Below the pieces are notes generated by a model that saw only the letters and a list, made by a program, of their open reading frames with translations, made no database searches and had not been told where the DNA came from. This document shows positions 47,624 to 59,172 of a DNA stretch of 64,000 bases, one piece after another. A program made the translations under genes and the position numbers. Positions within the stretch are counted from its first letter, which is position 1. Each line of letters begins with the position of its first letter. This stretch comes from Pseudopithomyces maydicus (lineage: Eukaryota; Ascomycota; Dothideomycetes; Pleosporales; Didymosphaeriaceae), in contig JANTUC010000002.1 in the NCBI GenBank assembly GCA_026873275.1, forward strand, positions 1,054,001 through 1,118,000, given 5' to 3'.

Positions 47624-50263
47624 TCAATGCCCTCTCCCTGCATCCCTCGCAACATAATGGCTGAAACTACTAGTTCTAGTCCCCGGCCCTGAGGTTACCA
47701 CTGCTCTCCCATCTCCACTCAACACAACCCTATCACCTTCATCCAGCGCGACACCACTGCGTCCCAACACGCCTCTGATCTCCTGCTCGACATTCTCAGG
47801 TAGATACGTCACGGCAGTGTCGTTAATACCGTCAGGGAAATATGTAGTGTGCCCGCTTTCCGTGCGTGTCATACCGTTTGAAGGAGAATGGATGTGGTGC
47901 CCGTCTTCGGAGCGTGTCCGTGGATATCCTATGATACGACCGGGGTAGGACATGGTATTCGAGCTCTGGGAAAAGGAGCGGCCAGTACGATTGGATTGTG
48001 TCGAGGGCACACGGAGTGGTGGGGGTGCCATGTCGGAAGCAGACCAGTTGGGGTCGGAATGGGCCGAGTGCGCAGAATGGGCACTCTGTCCACTCACAAA
48101 GGAGTCCAAAGGCTCTTCAGGAAGCGGTGGGCGATCGCTATGTCTACTTACGGCTGTGGTACCTGTTCCGGTGGAATTTCGTGCCTCTCTATGTTCGCGG
48201 CTGCGCCGACGTTGCTCTTCTAGGTGTGTACGATGTTGTTCGACAAGGCGTTTTTCGCTAAGCCCGGAATTTGTCCCAGATGATGAGGGTGTTACGTCTT
48301 CGGGGGAAGAGACAGCTTTTCCGATAGCTGCATTCACTTCGGGGGTGTTATTGCGGCCCTGTGTGCCACCGCTACCGCCTCCAATACCGCTATTCTGGTG
48401 GCCGCTAGTATCAACTTTTTCTCGCATGCCACGGCCGCTACCCCCGAGTGTAGTCCCACTACCACTGCCTGCTAATTGGAGGTATCTTTGGTGCCAGTCT
48501 GAGCGTTCATAATCGAAGGGAATTTCCCCCTTTTTGCCAAACCAGAGGGGCTCGTGGAGTGAGATCTTCACAACCTCGAGCCAGGGATTGCCAGGTGCCT
48601 CGTTGGCGAGATGGAACAGAACGTCGACTTCTTCTAAAGAGCGATAGGCAGTTTCCGGGTAGAAAAAATATACTAGTGGTACTATGACGAAGTTTGTGGC
48701 CGCGAAAATAATGTAAGTTTTCCAGCCTATGTTGTGGAAGGCTATGGGGGCGATGAAGACAACACTGCTCGAATCATTAGCAGGATTCCTGATATACTTG
48801 AAAAAGAGAGACTTGGACTGACACGAAATTGAAAAGCCAATTTGCACTTGTACTCAATGCATTGGCTGGTCCTCGAATCCTGAGGGGCACAACTTCGACC
48901 TGGTAGAGCCAAGCCATACCTTGCCAGCCAAAGGCGAAAAAGAAGAGAAATGCGAAAAGGAAGACTGTCTGGGCGATGTTGGTCCCTGTGAGCGCATGGT
49001 CTTGCCAAAGATAGCCCAAGATAGCCAATAGCACCATGCATCCACACATGCCCGAAGCACCGAATAACATCAACCATCTTCTTCCCCAAAACCGATCAAT
49101 GCCAATAACAGCCATGAATGAGGACAAGAAGTAGAAAGTTGCTGCGCAAGCACCCAACAAACGAGCAAGCCAGCCTGTATACGAGAACTGATTGAGCATC
49201 ATGATCGCGAGGTATTGGAGCGCTAAATTGATGCCGCTCATTTGCTGGAAGACCTGCACAAAGTATGCCAGTACAGCACGATGGAGATTCCTTCTTTCTT
49301 TATTACTCGTGAGGGAACTTGATGACCCTTTTGCCATGACCAAGATCGCATCCTTGATCTGGAGGAACTCATCTCGTATTTCTGGGCCTTCGATGTCTTC
49401 GTCGTTAAGGGCGCTGAGTACCTTGAGTGCCTCGTCCTCTCTTCCGGTCAAGATGAGCCAGCGGGGAGATTCGGGCATAAAGATAAGGACAGCGAAAGCG
49501 ATCAAAGCAAATATGATCTGGAGAGCGATTGGTACGCGCCATGATGCAGAAAAATTGGAAAGGTAGGCGAAGGCGAAGACGAGCCAGTAGGAGAGAGCGA
49601 GGCCAAAAGCGATGAAGGCGCCAGCTGAAATCATTAGAATCGTGCCTTTGCGGTGCGACTTGACGCATTCAGCTTGGAACGCAGGCACAGTGGCGGTGGT
49701 AAATCCGTTGCCTGCATTGATCAATCAGTCATCGTGTCGACCACTGTTCAGGACTGAGTGTGGCAATACCAAAACCAGCGATGGCGCGTCCAGCAATGAA
49801 CTGGCCAAAACTATAAGATGAGGTCTGGATGATCTCTCCAATGACCCAGAATGTAAGACCCATCATAAGAGTCTTTTTCCTCCCTAAATAGTCACCCAGA
49901 AAGATGGTCAAAATGGCTGAGACAAAACATCCCAGATTCCACACGCCGACGACGGCACCTATATGCATCAGTCAATACATGTATCCAATCTCATGCTCAA
50001 GTTATAGAACTACCTTGAACTTTTGCATTATACGCAGAGTTATTGTTGATCGTGTCCACCTGCGGAAATCTGTCCAGAAAGGCAGGCACCGTCAACAATC
50101 CACCCATTACACCCTGCGCATAGCCGAAACATCTTTGATCGGTTAGAAGAAGTTTTCCTGAGTGAAGTCATATCTTGAGAATTTCCACTCACAAGAAACA
50201 TAATCCACAGACCAAGCTGATTGCCGACTGCAATCGCTTGCCTCTAAGCCCCAAGTATGCCAT
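47624..50263 (-). CDS. MFS sugar-porter-family carrier with long C-terminal tail
   Basis: Exons 50263-50193, 50132-50014, 49958-49770, 49711-48823 and 48764-47624 encode 802 residues. Sugar-porter marks are GDYLGRKKTLMMG, PESPRWLILTGREDEALKVL, QQMSGINLALQYL, GWQGMAWLYQVEVVPLRIRGPANAL and the final PETAYRSLEEVDVLF, with 12 predicted helices over about 500 residues. After that comes a tail of nearly 300 residues, rich in Ser, Gly, Thr and Arg (GSGSGTTLGGSGRGM, STQSNRTGRSFSQSS). This is much longer than in ordinary hexose carriers and may act in regulation or trafficking. Substrate cannot be told. The gene is convergent with the AKR, about 290 bp apart. No frameshift is found. Confidence 0.9.
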
Positions 50264-50927
50264 GATGTGACCTCACGCGTGCGTTGCTAGAACAACTGAG
50301 CAAGCGCCTCAGTCTCAGTATCAGTTTCACGCGACCACGGCCGAGTTAATGGTTTTTGACGTGCAGCATGCATCTCTTTGCAGAAACTGTAATTGCTTAG
50401 CTTCGACAAGTCCATCCCCGTAGCGTTCCATACGTCACATCTCCGGCTTCGAGCCCAACTCGTAGGCCTTTCGTTCCGTCTCGGCCGTCCTTTTTAGTTT
50501 AGAACAATAGCCACCGATTAGCTGGTAGCGGTGGGCCTCCCTGAGCGTCAAGGCGGGTGTGGAACCGCGAACGACGATTCGTCTCGATCTTGATGTCATC
50601 GGATTTAGCGTGGATCTGTGCATACAGCGGGACAGTTGAGCTCCGCGTGAACTCTCGTTCCGGTTACAACTCTAAATAACGTGGCAAAGTAAACACATGC
50701 AGAAAACGTTTGGACCCTGCTGGTGTTGTACATGTTGAGCGTTCCAAGTGAATGTAGCGTAGCGGGTCGCGGTTCTCCACGTGCCGATATCGATGATGGT
50801 CGTTAATCGGATCGATGCGTCAGTGTAAGATTGCGATGCAGGAAAAGCAAACATCAAGGGGAGTAAAATGAATCACACGAGGATGTGCACGAGGCAATAC
50901 GAGAGAATGTATTATTAGAACTGTATT
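50264..50927. promoter_or_regulatory. Region between carrier start and GUF1 stop
   Basis: This is upstream of the sugar-porter-type gene and downstream of GUF1. No motif was recognised. Confidence 0.4.
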
Positions 50928-52892
50928 TTATTTCGAGAGGAATTTCTGGAATGCCTCCTGCTCGATGACTACGCTGCCCACGGCTCGCAGCTTCTTCCGA
51001 CCCTCTTTCTGCTTTTCTAGCAGCTTTCTTCTGCGGCTGATATCACTGGCGTGTAATTTAGCAAGCACATCCTTACGGAACGGCTTGATCGTTGCGCGCG
51101 CTACGATGCGTTTGCCGACAGCAGCTTGAATTACAACCTCGAACATTTGTCGATCGACATGTTCCTTGAACTTCTCAACCCATGCACGACCTACACGATC
51201 CACCTGGCTGGTGTGTAGGACGCGAGATACAGCGTCTACAGGTGCTCCATTGACGAGAAGGTTCAGCTTCACGATAGACGCGCGTTGGTAGCCAGAGTCT
51301 TCGTAGTCGAGAGACGCATATCCCTTGGTTGCACCTTTCAGTTTGCCAAAGAAGTCGTCTACCAGGTGGGAAAGCGGCAGATCGTATTTCAGGATGACTT
51401 GAGTGGCGGTGAAGAACGTGAGCTCTTTCTGCTCACCGCGGTTGGCCTCGCATAGCTTGATAACTTCGCCCAGATACTCTTCAGGTAGAGTGATGGTAGC
51501 AAGAACATAGGGCTCGTGCACCTCCATCACTTTCGAATAAGCCTGGTCCTGGTCGGGGAAATCATTGGGGTTGGTGATGATGACTTCTTTCCCGTCCTTG
51601 TAGATGACTTTGAAGGGCACGGAGGGTGGAGTGATGATGATGTTGGCACCATGCTCCTGCCGCAGACGGTCTTCGAACACAGAGCAATGTAGGGTGCCGA
51701 GGAAGCCGAGTCGCCAGCCAGCGCCCAAAGCATCGGATGACTCTTTCTGCAATGTCACACTGCGGTCGTTCAGGATGATCTGGTTGATGCTATCTTCGAG
51801 GAACTCGTGCTTATCCTGGTCTGTAGGGAAGGCTGCGACAAAGACCATGCTCTTGGGCTCTTCGAACCCAGGTAGGGGTTTTACGAGCTTCTCAGAGCCG
51901 AGGGTGGTGTATGTGTCGCCGACCTTTGCTTCCTGCGAGCGCTTCATGCCGGGGTTGAAATGGATGTAGCCGACTTGGCCTGCTCGCAGCACAGTCTGGG
52001 GCGTCTGGTCCGGATACATGATGCCAACTTCTCCAACGATGTACTTGAGTCCGGTCGCAAACGAGCGTATCGTGTCTCCCGGGCGCACCTGGCCGTCGAA
52101 GATGCGCACCAGCAATATGACGCCCTTGTAGACATCGTACCAGGAGTCGACCAGGAGCAGGCGAAGGGGTGCATTGAGGTCGCCAACAGGGGCAGGGATG
52201 TGTTCAATGACCTTGGGGAGCACAGCAGGCACATTTTTGCCTGTCTTGGCCGAGACGAGTATGGCGCTGTCGGGGTCCAGCTCAAACGTGTCTTGCATCT
52301 GCTCGAGCACGCGCGGCGGATCAGAATGCGGGAGGTCGACTTTGTTCAGCACGGGAACGAGGGTCAATCCCTGGGAGAAAGCCAGGTAGAAGTTGGCCAC
52401 TGTCTGGGCCTGCACGCCCTGGCTGGCATCGACGAGGATGAGGGCGCCGCCGCAGCTGGCATAGCTCCTGGCCACCTCGGCGCGGAAGTCGACGTGGCCG
52501 GGGGTGTCGACCAGATGCAGCAGATAGTCTTCGCCGCCGTGGTTGTAGATCATGGTGCATGTCTGGGCCTTGACGGTGATGCCACGCTCTCGCTCCACGT
52601 CCAGCTTGTCGAGGATCTGCTTGTTGCCGCCGGGCTCGATGGTGCCCGTCAGCTCCAGCAGGCGGTCGGAGAGGGTGCTTTTGCCATGGTCCACGTGGGC
52701 GACAATGCAGAAGTTACGGTAGCGCTCGATGGGGATGTCGGCGATGCGCTTCTCGAGGTCGGACTGGGCGCGGAAAGCTTGCGCATAGCTGCGGGCGAAA
52801 GACGGGAGGCGCTCAAGGCCCGTGGCAGGGCGAACGGCGCGGGCGTGCCAACTGCGCAGCAGGCTGCTCGCGGTCCGGACGCATGATCGCAT
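50928..52892 (-). CDS. GUF1: Mitochondrial translation GTPase Guf1 (EF4/LepA)
   Basis: This is a single-exon gene of 654 residues. Guf1/LepA is a ribosome-associated GTPase that supports mitochondrial protein synthesis under stress. The N-terminal 45 residues (MRSCVRTASSLLRSWHARAVR) are a mitochondrial presequence. GTPase motifs are AHVDHGKST (G1), DTPGHVDF (G3), NKVD (G4) and SAKTGKNV (G5). The LepA-specific C-terminal domain ends with SDISRRRKLLEKQKEGRKKLRAVGSVVIEQEAFQKFL. Length is normal. It is divergent from MAD2. A 308-codon open frame on the opposite strand is a shadow of this gene. Confidence 0.97.
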   Translation of the reverse strand: MRSCVRTASSLLRSWHARAVRPATGLERLPSFARSYAQAFRAQSDLEKRIADIPIERYRNFCIVAHVDHGKSTLSDRLLELTGTIEPGGNKQILDKLDVERERGITVKAQTCTMIYNHGGEDYLLHLVDTPGHVDFRAEVARSYASCGGALILVDASQGVQAQTVANFYLAFSQGLTLVPVLNKVDLPHSDPPRVLEQMQDTFELDPDSAILVSAKTGKNVPAVLPKVIEHIPAPVGDLNAPLRLLLVDSWYDVYKGVILLVRIFDGQVRPGDTIRSFATGLKYIVGEVGIMYPDQTPQTVLRAGQVGYIHFNPGMKRSQEAKVGDTYTTLGSEKLVKPLPGFEEPKSMVFVAAFPTDQDKHEFLEDSINQIILNDRSVTLQKESSDALGAGWRLGFLGTLHCSVFEDRLRQEHGANIIITPPSVPFKVIYKDGKEVIITNPNDFPDQDQAYSKVMEVHEPYVLATITLPEEYLGEVIKLCEANRGEQKELTFFTATQVILKYDLPLSHLVDDFFGKLKGATKGYASLDYEDSGYQRASIVKLNLLVNGAPVDAVSRVLHTSQVDRVGRAWVEKFKEHVDRQMFEVVIQAAVGKRIVARATIKPFRKDVLAKLHASDISRRRKLLEKQKEGRKKLRAVGSVVIEQEAFQKFLSK

Positions 52893-53265
52893 GAGTTCGC
52901 ATGGGAGCGTGATGGAATGGCTGCAGTCGAGGAGTGCTGCGCGACGCGTGCCGTGGAAAAAGTTGATGCATCATCTTATCTAATCTGATCCGCCCGCGCA
53001 GGGGTTGAACTGGACCCTTGGACATCCGCCGCATTTCTCTGCCTTTCTCTGCCGCCTGTGCTGCAGCACACTTCCAAGTCAGAACAGCCCGAACGGCATC
53101 TTGACCGCCCACTGAGTCCCTTTGCTTCCACTGCCCGCCGCTCTTGCCACATTGGTGCAGCGCTGCGGTCGCTCCTGCCTGCTTTCATCGCCGTTACCCC
53201 GCCAACACCAATACAAACAGAACCTCCGCCACCACCCTCTCTTCCCCACACAATCCATCGCCATC
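52893..53265. promoter_or_regulatory. Shared divergent promoter GUF1/MAD2
   Basis: These 373 bp lie between head-to-head starts. The MAD2 side is C-rich near the start (53210-53262). Confidence 0.5.
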
Positions 53266-54355
53266 ATGTCCGAGCCAAGAGTCTCATCGTCCAAGTCCAA
53301 GTCCAAGTCCAAGACCTCGTCAAGCAAGGACTCGTCCAAGGTCCACAAGCTTGCCTTGAAAGGTATGGCTTCCCCACTACCCATCGCTGCCACGTCGAGC
53401 GATCCAGCTGACCAGGATTCCCAGGCTCTTCCAAAGTTGTCAATGAGTTTGTACGCCACCCCGCTTCTCTATCCTAGCTGGCTGGGAGCTTGCGCTGACT
53501 TGTTTAGTTTGAATACTCTGTAAATACTATCCTGTATGCGATGGATCCATTGCCTTTTGTACTTTGATCACATCAGCTGACAAGCACTAGCTTCCAGCGG
53601 GGCGTCTATCCTGCCGAAGACTTTACTGCGTGAGCCTCCTCCATCTAGTTGTAGGCTGGATACCTGCTAAACTGCTTCCAGAGTCAAGAAATATGGTTTA
53701 ACAATGATGGTCACGGCCGATGACCAGGTCAAGGCATACATCAAGAAGATCATGTCACAGCTCAAGGAGTGGATGTATGGTGGCAAGATCTCCAAGCTTG
53801 TAGTAGTCATCACGAGTAAGGAGACTGGAGAGCATGTCGAGAGGTGGCAGTTCGACGTAAGTAGACTGCCAGTGGCTACTTGTGCCTCGATTGACCACCG
53901 CACAGGTTCAAATCTTTGGCAAAAACTCAAAGTCGAAAGCAGCTAAAAAATCCAATGACAAAGAAAACTCCACGCCAGAGTAGGTCTACACTTTTCGCAT
54001 TCTATACATAGCAGCTAACACGCGCACAAGAGTAAATGACGCCTCCGAAGAAAAGACGGAAGCTGAGATCCAGGCTGAGATCCAATCGGTGTTCCGCCAG
54101 ATTACTGCATCAGTCACCTTCCTGCCCATGCTAGATGGAAATTGCACATTCAACGTGCTCGTATATGCCGACGCTGACTCCGAAGTTCCGCTTGAGTGGG
54201 GCGACAGCGATGCCAAGGAGATCAAAAACGGAGAGAAAGTCCAGCTCCGAAGCTTCAGTACAAGCAACCATCGCGTGGATACGCTCGTTAGCTACAGGTG
54301 CGCATGATCTTCTGATTCTCGTCGTGTTGCTGACAGTGGCAGACTTGCTGATTAG
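53266..54355 (+). CDS. MAD2: Mitotic spindle checkpoint protein Mad2
   Basis: Eight exons (53266-53362, 53425-53450, 53508-53533, 53591-53629, 53682-53856, 53906-53979, 54031-54297, 54343-54355) encode 238 residues with all phases matching. Mad2 is the HORMA-domain protein that binds Mad1 and Cdc20 to hold anaphase until kinetochores attach. Landmarks are GSSKVVNEFFEYSVNTILFQRGVYPAEDF, KYGLTMMVT, QLKEWMYGGKISKLVVVI, VERWQFDVQIF and the safety-belt end STSNHRVDTLVSYRLAD. The N-terminus carries an unusual Ser/Lys-rich extension of about 20 residues (VSSSKSKSKSKTSSSKDSS) coded by repeated tccaag. A Lys/Ser/Glu-rich insert lies in the loop near residue 145. Exons 2 to 4 are only 26, 26 and 39 nt. 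Confidence 0.94.
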
Positions 54356-55320
54356 CGTTGTTTCTCGGTGACACTTGTTCCAGCTTCTTTGGGTTTCCAC
54401 CGGGTGTTGAATAGGGTAGGCGCACAGGCGTTCATAGTGAGCCTGGTTTGGGAATGTACAAATTTTCAGCTTGATACCAACAGATACCTCCCGATCAAAC
54501 GAGGTAGACTATTGTAATGTGAACTTCCCAACGGCCGTTGTTGTTGATGCGAATAAAGGGTTCCTTGCGTTGAGATGTGTCGCTTCGTGAAATCTGCCAC
54601 TAAAGTATCTCTGGCCGAATGCACCAATCATCATCTACCAATAGTAAATCATGAACAGCGCGCTTTGCTATGATATAGCTAGTCATAATCGCGCATTTGT
54701 TACTCGGTGGCACTGCTGGATGTGACCGTTTCTCGGAATTGACCATGAACTGGCGGTTCCATTCCATGCAGCTGCGCAGCCAGCTCTTGTGAGCGTGGAC
54801 TGAAGTTGGCAAAGAAATTTCTGTAGCGTTTACATGGTTGAGAGTAGAGCTCATCGTGAGAGAGGCTTTGCTGTATCTTCACATCCTGAGATGTGTGTCT
54901 TATGAACACTTTTGAAAGAAGTCAGGTGGTCAAAGATCGGTAGGGCCATTCCCATGCCAGAAACGATTGAGCTGCGTACACGGGGATTCACCCTAGCGGA
55001 TAGGCGGGTGGACGCACCAACATGCAATGTTTGCCCATCAAATGCATTCCTGCTTCTATAGCCACAAGACTAGATTTAGTTGCTAAGCGCACCACCTCTG
55101 TTCGGATTGAACTATGTAGGTAATTGCTTGTGGCCGATGTTGAAAATTCATCTCTGGCTCAGATGTGCGAGCGACATAAACACCCGTCACGGTGTTACAT
55201 ACCTTCGAAGGTTGCCTGCGTCGATTGAAGTTCGTCCCAGTGTCTTTTCTTCTTGAGACTGAACGATAAGAAGGCCTTCTACGTCGTGTACTCGTTACAA
55301 AAGACATCGATCCTACAAAA
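54356..55320. other. Intergenic, nothing recognised
   Basis: These 965 bp between MAD2 and the glycosyltransferase gene have no coding signal. Confidence 0.5.
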
Positions 55321-58276
55321 ATGCACAACTTTTTCAAAGCCGCCCGGAACCGTTCCAAAACCGGATCTGAAGCGTCTGCCAACAGCTCGAATATCGACCA
55401 ATCTCACAATGAAGCATCACGGGCGCCATCACAGAACTCTATACCGGGTCCTGTCCCACAGGGCGGTTTTGAACAGACCAGCTACTCGTCGATGAATGGT
55501 TCTTCAAACTTATGGTCAGATTCTGCGGGGTTCTCTTCTCCTCTGGCTGATTTTCATCATGCAATTCCAGGCATGAGACCAGAGGTAAAAGCCGCTATGA
55601 CGGCGAACTTCATCCACGGAAAACAAGAAGAGAAGCTCTGGACGACTGGTGCAAAAGGTGAAGGTGTCTTTCTAAGAAAGAGTCGAGGGGCGTACATAAC
55701 CTGCCCCGAGACACTGAAAACAGACGGCTCGCTGACATATAACGCCATACATCAACTTAATGTCCAGGTATGTTCATATTCTGTGACAATACTTCTAATA
55801 CTGAGTTACTTTATTTAGGCTGCCATGACGATCAAAACCAAAGTCATCGAGATGCTCCTAGACGACAACGAAATCCCATTTGTCCAAATCAACGAAGGCT
55901 TACGGCTTCAAGTTATCCCCGATATCGAGGCGCTTCCCTTTTGCCAAAAACATCAATGCGCTGCATTTATCTTGTCGGAAAAGATGCTTGTGGTTTGGGA
56001 GGACCAACCGCACAGTCTCATCAAGCGGGCAACAGATATCGACGAGGCCCTGTTCAATATGGTGTGCAAAGGGCCACCTGTCAACGAAAATCTCGATAGA
56101 GACGATCCTAGAAACACACATTATCAGTGGCAAGGTTTACATGAGGAATCTGAGAGTGAAGAGAAACGCCCGATCATGATCTCTCAGCCTTTCTTCACAG
56201 CGACAACCTTGATCCTAGTACTCGGAGTTATGGGTCTAGGATGGAGGCACATCGCTATCGAGATCACAGTCGACGGAGACTACATGCGCCTACTGTTTCT
56301 TCTGTGCATTATCCCCCAGCTCTGGCTTGGCCTCTTTTTCTTCCAGGCTTTGGTCGGCAACGCCGCTCAGATATTTGGCTGGGTTGAGACCATGAGGATG
56401 AACACCAATGTATACTCTGGAAAAGCCCCATACCGTTTATGTTCCACCAGCCTTCCTCACGTCACGATTCAAATGCCAATATTCAAGGAGAACCTAAGGA
56501 CTGTCATCGCTCCTACGGTCCGCTCGCTTAAAGAAGCCATCACCACTTATGAGATGCAGGGAGGCTCTGCTAACATTTTCATCAACGATGACGGCATGCA
56601 AATGATTTCTGCAGAGGACGCCAAAGAAAGGCAAGACTTTTTTGATTCCAACAACATCGGCTGGGTTGCGCGTCCTCCCCACAATCCAGACGGTAAGATC
56701 GAAGACAAGCCGAAACATATTCGCCGAGGAAAATTCAAGAAGGCCTCGAACATGAATTACGCTTTGCGTATGAGCATGGATCTAGAAAAGTTGTTGTCAC
56801 AGGACCATTACGAAGCTCTGAGGGAGGGTGAAGATTGGGACCAACAACAGGAAAATCAAATATATATGCAGGAATTCTGCAATTTGATCGACAAACATGG
56901 AGCGTGGGCGGATGGTAATCTTCGAATCGGAGACTATATGCTTCTCGTAGATTCGGACACTCGCGTACCCGAAGACTGCCTGCTTGAAGCTGTCAGTGAG
57001 ATGGAAAAATGTAGAAATGTGGCCGTTCTACAATTCGCTTCCGGTGTTATGAACGTCACAAATAATTTTTTCGAGAAGGGCATCACGTTTTTTACCAAGC
57101 TAGTGTACACGCAAATCAAGTTTGCGGTATCGAATGGCGACGTCGCACCTTTTGTTGGTCACAACGCCATGTTGAGATGGTCCGCTGTGCAGGAAATTGC
57201 GTACAAAGTACTGGATCAGCAGTTCGTGCAGGAAAAAGATGAAGAAGGTAATCCAATTTATACAGACATCATAGATCCAGAGACGGGAACACCACTGCTT
57301 GACGAGCTGACTCATGAGCCGATTCGCCAGCCGGTGGGTAGCATACAGGATGTTGAGATTGAGAAGTATTGGTCTGAAGACACTGTGTCCGAGGATTTCG
57401 ATATGGCCCTGCGTCTTCAGACCGCCGGATACCTCGTGCGCTTAGCTGCTTATAAGGGAGACGAATTCAAGGAGGGTGTCTCTCTGACCGTGTATGACGA
57501 ACTACATCGTTGGGAGAAGTATGATCCACTGATATGTTAGCTGCGGGACATGATTTTGCTAACAATTTACTAGGTACGCTTATGGATGTAACGAGCTAAT
57601 CTTCCATCCCATCAAGCACTGGTATCGAAAAGGACCTCTTACTAGCCTTTTTGTCCGATTCCTCACATCAGGCATGCCACTCCCATCCAAACTTACCATC
57701 CTCGCCTATATCGGCACATACTACGCCCTGGGTTCGGCCTGGATTCTTACGCTTGGGAACTACTTTCTTGTGGGGTGGTTCGAGGGTCTCCTCGATCACT
57801 ACTACATAGACAGTTTCAAAGTCTACTTCTCCATCGTTTGCGTCTTCACTGGCCTGGGTAACATTGCTCTTGCAGTCCTCCGTCATCGCCTGAGAGAACG
57901 CAACTTCTTCCGCAACCTCCTCACAAACATGAAATGGGTCCCACTCCTGGTTCTATTCCTAGGAGGCATCTCTTTCCATGTGTCTCAGGCTCTCCTCTGG
58001 CACATGTTCGGAGTGGATATGGACTGGGGCGCTACGGCAAAAGACTTGGAGATTCTGCCATTCTTCCAGGAGCTTCCGAGGGTATTGAAAAGGTTCAGAT
58101 GGTCGTTCCTCTTTTGCTTCCTTACGGCGGGAGGCATGATTGCTTGCGCCTACGGTGTACCGCATATCTGGCAGATTCGGAACTTTACGCCAATCTACCC
58201 ATTGAGCTGCGTTGTGGTCAGCCACTTTTTGCTGCCAATTGTGCTCAACCCGAATCTGATGCGTTTTACTTGGTGA
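55321..58276 (+). CDS. Processive family-2 glycosyltransferase, multi-spanning
   Basis: Exons 55321-55767, 55819-57518 and 57574-58276 encode 949 residues. The catalytic GT2 domain carries MPIFKENLRTVIAPTV, NIFINDDGMQ (first Asp pair), LLVDSDTRVPE (DxD) and SEDFDMALRLQ (ED). The QxxRW-type motif is degenerate, probably read as ELHRWEKYAYG. Two helices precede it (PFFTATTLILVLGVMGLGW, LLFLLCIIPQLWLGLFFFQAL), and about five follow. The 220-residue N-terminus is soluble, with a Ser-rich start. This is the architecture of cellulose/chitin-synthase-like enzymes that polymerise and extrude a glycan. Filamentous fungi have such GT2 proteins linked to hyphal growth and wall polymers, but the product here is unknown. 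It is not a classic chitin synthase, since a QRRRW is not seen. Confidence 0.87.
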
Positions 58277-59172
58277 AAGGCGAATCGCATAACTTTGGGG
58301 TGAACACTTGGAGAAGCATGCATACAGACATGAGATATCTTTACTGCGTTTGAAGTCAGCTGGGCATATATACTACACCCTCAACTATCGGTTCATTATC
58401 CATACTTTCACCTAAAAGACTTTTCATGTGGTCCTATCTCAGCCTTAGAGTTTCTGTAATACTCTTAAATTGTTTCAAGTTTCAAATGTCGAGGAAGAAG
58501 TTGATGGTGTTGAAGAAATTCACTGGGGCGGGGGACATTTTCTACCTTTCGCATATACTCGTGTATTGTGGGCTACCTTCGGCTGGTACTTGAATATGCC
58601 GAAGAAAGTCGATGACGTTGAACGGGAGCAGAAGAGTTCCGAGAGAGGACCACTCCACTGACATGAATCATTCGATGCCCATCAAATCCGTAAAAAGTCG
58701 TGGATGGATCCCGATTTTGCCATCAATTTTTTCATGGGTTAAGACTTGGAGAGTTCGGTCGATGTTTTGCAGTCGGATGGAGTACCTTCAGGGCACACTA
58801 TGAGGAAGGAATTCTAGCGCAAAACAGCATGCTGATACTAGCCAAAATGATGCTAATGTATGGATAAGGCGGTGTTCCCTGTCACATTGGGTTGGCCATT
58901 CGTGGTTTCGGGGATAAGATCGGACTTTAGGTCTACAGTAAATAGAGAACTGCCGACATCACTCCCACTCCCGCGGCTGAAATAGCATCTGGTTCGCCGA
59001 CGAAAGTTCACGACCCCACCGTTGTATCCGCTACCATGATCTAATGTCGTTATGTTGACGCGATGGCGCGAGAAAAAGTACACATACCCACCCAGCATAG
59101 AGAAACTCTTGCTTGCACAGTATCTAAAACCCTCGATTCAGTTCGACCATCATAGACGTCACTATTAGCACC
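58277..59172. other. Intergenic, nothing recognised
   Basis: These 896 bp lie between the glycosyltransferase and the aldehyde dehydrogenase. Short open frames show no family resemblance. Confidence 0.5.

Noticed and set aside
43810..50263. Amidase, aldo-keto reductase and sugar-type carrier as a catabolic cluster
   Set aside because: Orientation is mixed, spacing is ordinary and there is no regulator or linked pathway logic; chance neighbours cannot be excluded.
51960..52886. 308-codon plus-strand frame
   Set aside because: It is the mirror of the GUF1 coding strand in GC-rich codons and has no family.
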